Assembly (NCBI GenBank): GCA_903907475.1
Contig: CAIVOB010000191.1
Location: 1 to 6,919, forward strand
Length of the DNA stretch: 6,919 bases
From: Candidatus Omnitrophota bacterium
Lineage (GTDB): Bacteria > Omnitrophota > Gorgyraeia > Gygaellales > Profunditerraquicolaceae
Reading direction: 5' to 3'
Shown in pieces: positions 5,804-6,919 of the stretch. Both the position numbers and the translations under genes were made by a program. The notes under the pieces are model-generated. The model was given only the letters and a program-made list of their open reading frames with translations. It searched no databases and was not told the DNA's origin. How positions within the stretch are numbered: position 1 is the stretch's first letter; every line of letters starts with the position of its first letter.

Positions 5804-6919
5804 TTAACCCTGCACCTTCAAATCCTTATCCTTACTAATCCGCTCAAAAAGATCTTTGGCGATCTCCAAGCTAATTTTAATCCCTTTCTGCAAATAATCG
5901 ATTTTCTTCACTTTAGCCTGACGATAAAAGAAATCCACCAAATCCATGCGACTATGAGGTAAAATAACCTCTAAACTGAGCATCAAATTCGAGAAATATT
6001 TCTGAATCTGCGCCACTAATTTATCTAGATTCTCCCCGGTTTTAGCCGAAAGATTAATGCTTTGCGGAAAATCACTTTCCGCGACATTCCCCCACTCGCC
6101 TTCTACTAAAAGATCACTCTTATTTAAAGCGGTAATCATGGGTTTATCCGCTAAATTCAATTCCGCTAAAACACTTAAAACCGCTTGATTATGTTGATAT
6201 AAGCGATGATCATGGCGGTCTAAAACATGGATCAATAAATCCGCGTCGCTCACCTCATCCAACGTCGCCTTAAACGCCTCAATGAGATGGTGCGGAAGGT
6301 CATGCAAGAAACCTACGGTGTCTGAAATAATAATACTCTGGCCATTAGGTAACTGAAAACTTTTCGCCAAAGGATCTAACGTCGTAAATAATTTTTCAGA
6401 TGTAATTTGATGCGACTCCGTGAGGCGATTTAAAAGCGTAGATTTACCAGCACTAGTGTAGCCGACTAAGACGACCACCGGAAGATTGTTAACCCCCATT
6501 CTTTTGCGCGTGGTTAAGCGATGCGAGCGAAAGGCCTTTAAATCTGCCTTGAGTTTATCAACCTTTCTTCTAATTTGCCTGCGATCAACCTCAAGTTTGG
6601 TCTCCCCCGGACCTCGTGTACCAATACCACCCCCTAATCCGGAGAGCATAATTCCTTTGCCGGATAACCGCGGCAATAAATATTGCAACTGCGCTAATTC
6701 AACTTGCATCTTACCTTCCGGGCTTTTTGCCCGGCGGCTAAAAATATCTAAAATTAACTGCGTGCGATCAATAGTTTTTTTACCAAAAGCATCCTCAAGA
6801 TTACGCTGCTGCGTGCCGCTTAAATCGTGGCTAAATATTATAACATCGACATTTTCTTCCTGAGCGATAACATTAATCTCTTCAACTTTACCTTTCCCAA
6901 CAAAGTAATTGGCCGTAGC
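5804..6919 (-). CDS. hflX: GTPase HflX, N-terminus beyond window (partial)
   Basis: HflX is a ribosome-binding GTPase that splits stalled or stress-inactivated 70S ribosomes in bacteria where it has been studied. The frame is open to the window edge with 371 codons and no upstream stop, so the true start lies outside; the internal ATG at 6709-6707 is not the start. The visible N-domain includes YFVGKGKVEEI (5-15), DLSGTQQRNLE (32-42) and IDRTQLILDIFSRRA (50-64). The linker GGGIGTRGPGETKLE (96-110) is diagnostic of HflX. G-domain motifs are P-loop GYTSAGKST (153-161), TTLDP (179-183), DTVGF (200-204), NKSD (266-269) and SAKTGENL (291-298). The C-terminal domain ends KDLKVQG. All GTPase residues are intact. 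The stop (5806-5804) lies 118 nt before hrcA, and no clear terminator follows, only a T run without a stem, so some read-through into hrcA is possible. Confidence 0.97.
   Translation of the reverse strand, partial: ATANYFVGKGKVEEINVIAQEENVDVIIFSHDLSGTQQRNLEDAFGKKTIDRTQLILDIFSRRAKSPEGKMQVELAQLQYLLPRLSGKGIMLSGLGGGIGTRGPGETKLEVDRRQIRRKVDKLKADLKAFRSHRLTTRKRMGVNNLPVVVLVGYTSAGKSTLLNRLTESHQITSEKLFTTLDPLAKSFQLPNGQSIIISDTVGFLHDLPHHLIEAFKATLDEVSDADLLIHVLDRHDHRLYQHNQAVLSVLAELNLADKPMITALNKSDLLVEGEWGNVAESDFPQSINLSAKTGENLDKLVAQIQKYFSNLMLSLEVILPHSRMDLVDFFYRQAKVKKIDYLQKGIKISLEIAKDLFERISKDKDLKVQG

Noticed and set aside
6707..6709. ATG that would make a 301-residue HflX starting at MQVELAQLQY
   Set aside because: The same frame continues upstream without a stop and encodes recognisable HflX sequence (YFVGKGKVEEI, IDRTQLILDIF), so this is an internal methionine.
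6486..6863. A 125-codon open frame on the plus strand opposite hflX
   Set aside because: It is entirely antisense to the HflX frame, which is open to the window edge and carries conserved motifs on the minus strand.

Overview
The window is an AT-rich bacterial chromosomal segment with seven genes, all on the minus strand. In transcription order (high to low coordinate) they are hflX (5' end outside the window), hrcA, grpE, dnaK, dnaJ, a small FmdB-type zinc-ribbon gene, and a DUF1015-family gene (3' end outside the window). The core is a class I heat-shock operon, hrcA-grpE-dnaK-dnaJ, with a recognisable CIRCE operator and a sigma-A/sigma-70-like promoter between hflX and hrcA.

Layout: 6919-5804 encodes most of the ribosome-associated GTPase HflX. 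The 118-bp gap 5803-5686 holds the CIRCE inverted repeat (5761-5787), a -35/extended -10 promoter (5755-5728) and the hrcA Shine-Dalgarno sequence. From 5685 to 1056 five genes are packed with gaps of 1 to 19 nt, as expected for one transcript. A 99-bp AT-rich gap (957-1055) with a weak hairpin separates fmdB from the DUF1015 gene, which runs off the low-coordinate edge. No non-coding stretch exceeds 300 bases. I see no tRNA, rRNA, CRISPR array, insertion sequence or prophage signature.

How the genes work together: HrcA represses the operon through CIRCE. DnaK, DnaJ and GrpE form the Hsp70 cycle, in which DnaJ delivers clients and stimulates ATP hydrolysis and GrpE exchanges nucleotide. HflX is itself a stress-linked ribosome-splitting GTPase in other bacteria. 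The roles of the zinc-ribbon protein and the DUF1015 protein are not known from sequence.

Organism: this cannot be fixed from one window. The DnaK lacks the roughly 24-residue ATPase-domain insertion of proteobacterial DnaK and has N-terminal features that I recall from archaeal and some candidate-phylum DnaKs (GTSNSAAAV, an extended loop ending [14 protein letters not shown]). Together with a CIRCE/HrcA system, this suggests an uncultivated bacterial lineage (Omnitrophota is my guess, low confidence) rather than a typical proteobacterium.

The window is mostly conventional. The points that deserve attention are a markedly shortened HrcA that seems to lack the middle of its effector/dimerisation region, a CIRCE placed upstream of the best promoter rather than over or downstream of it, and the atypical DnaK.
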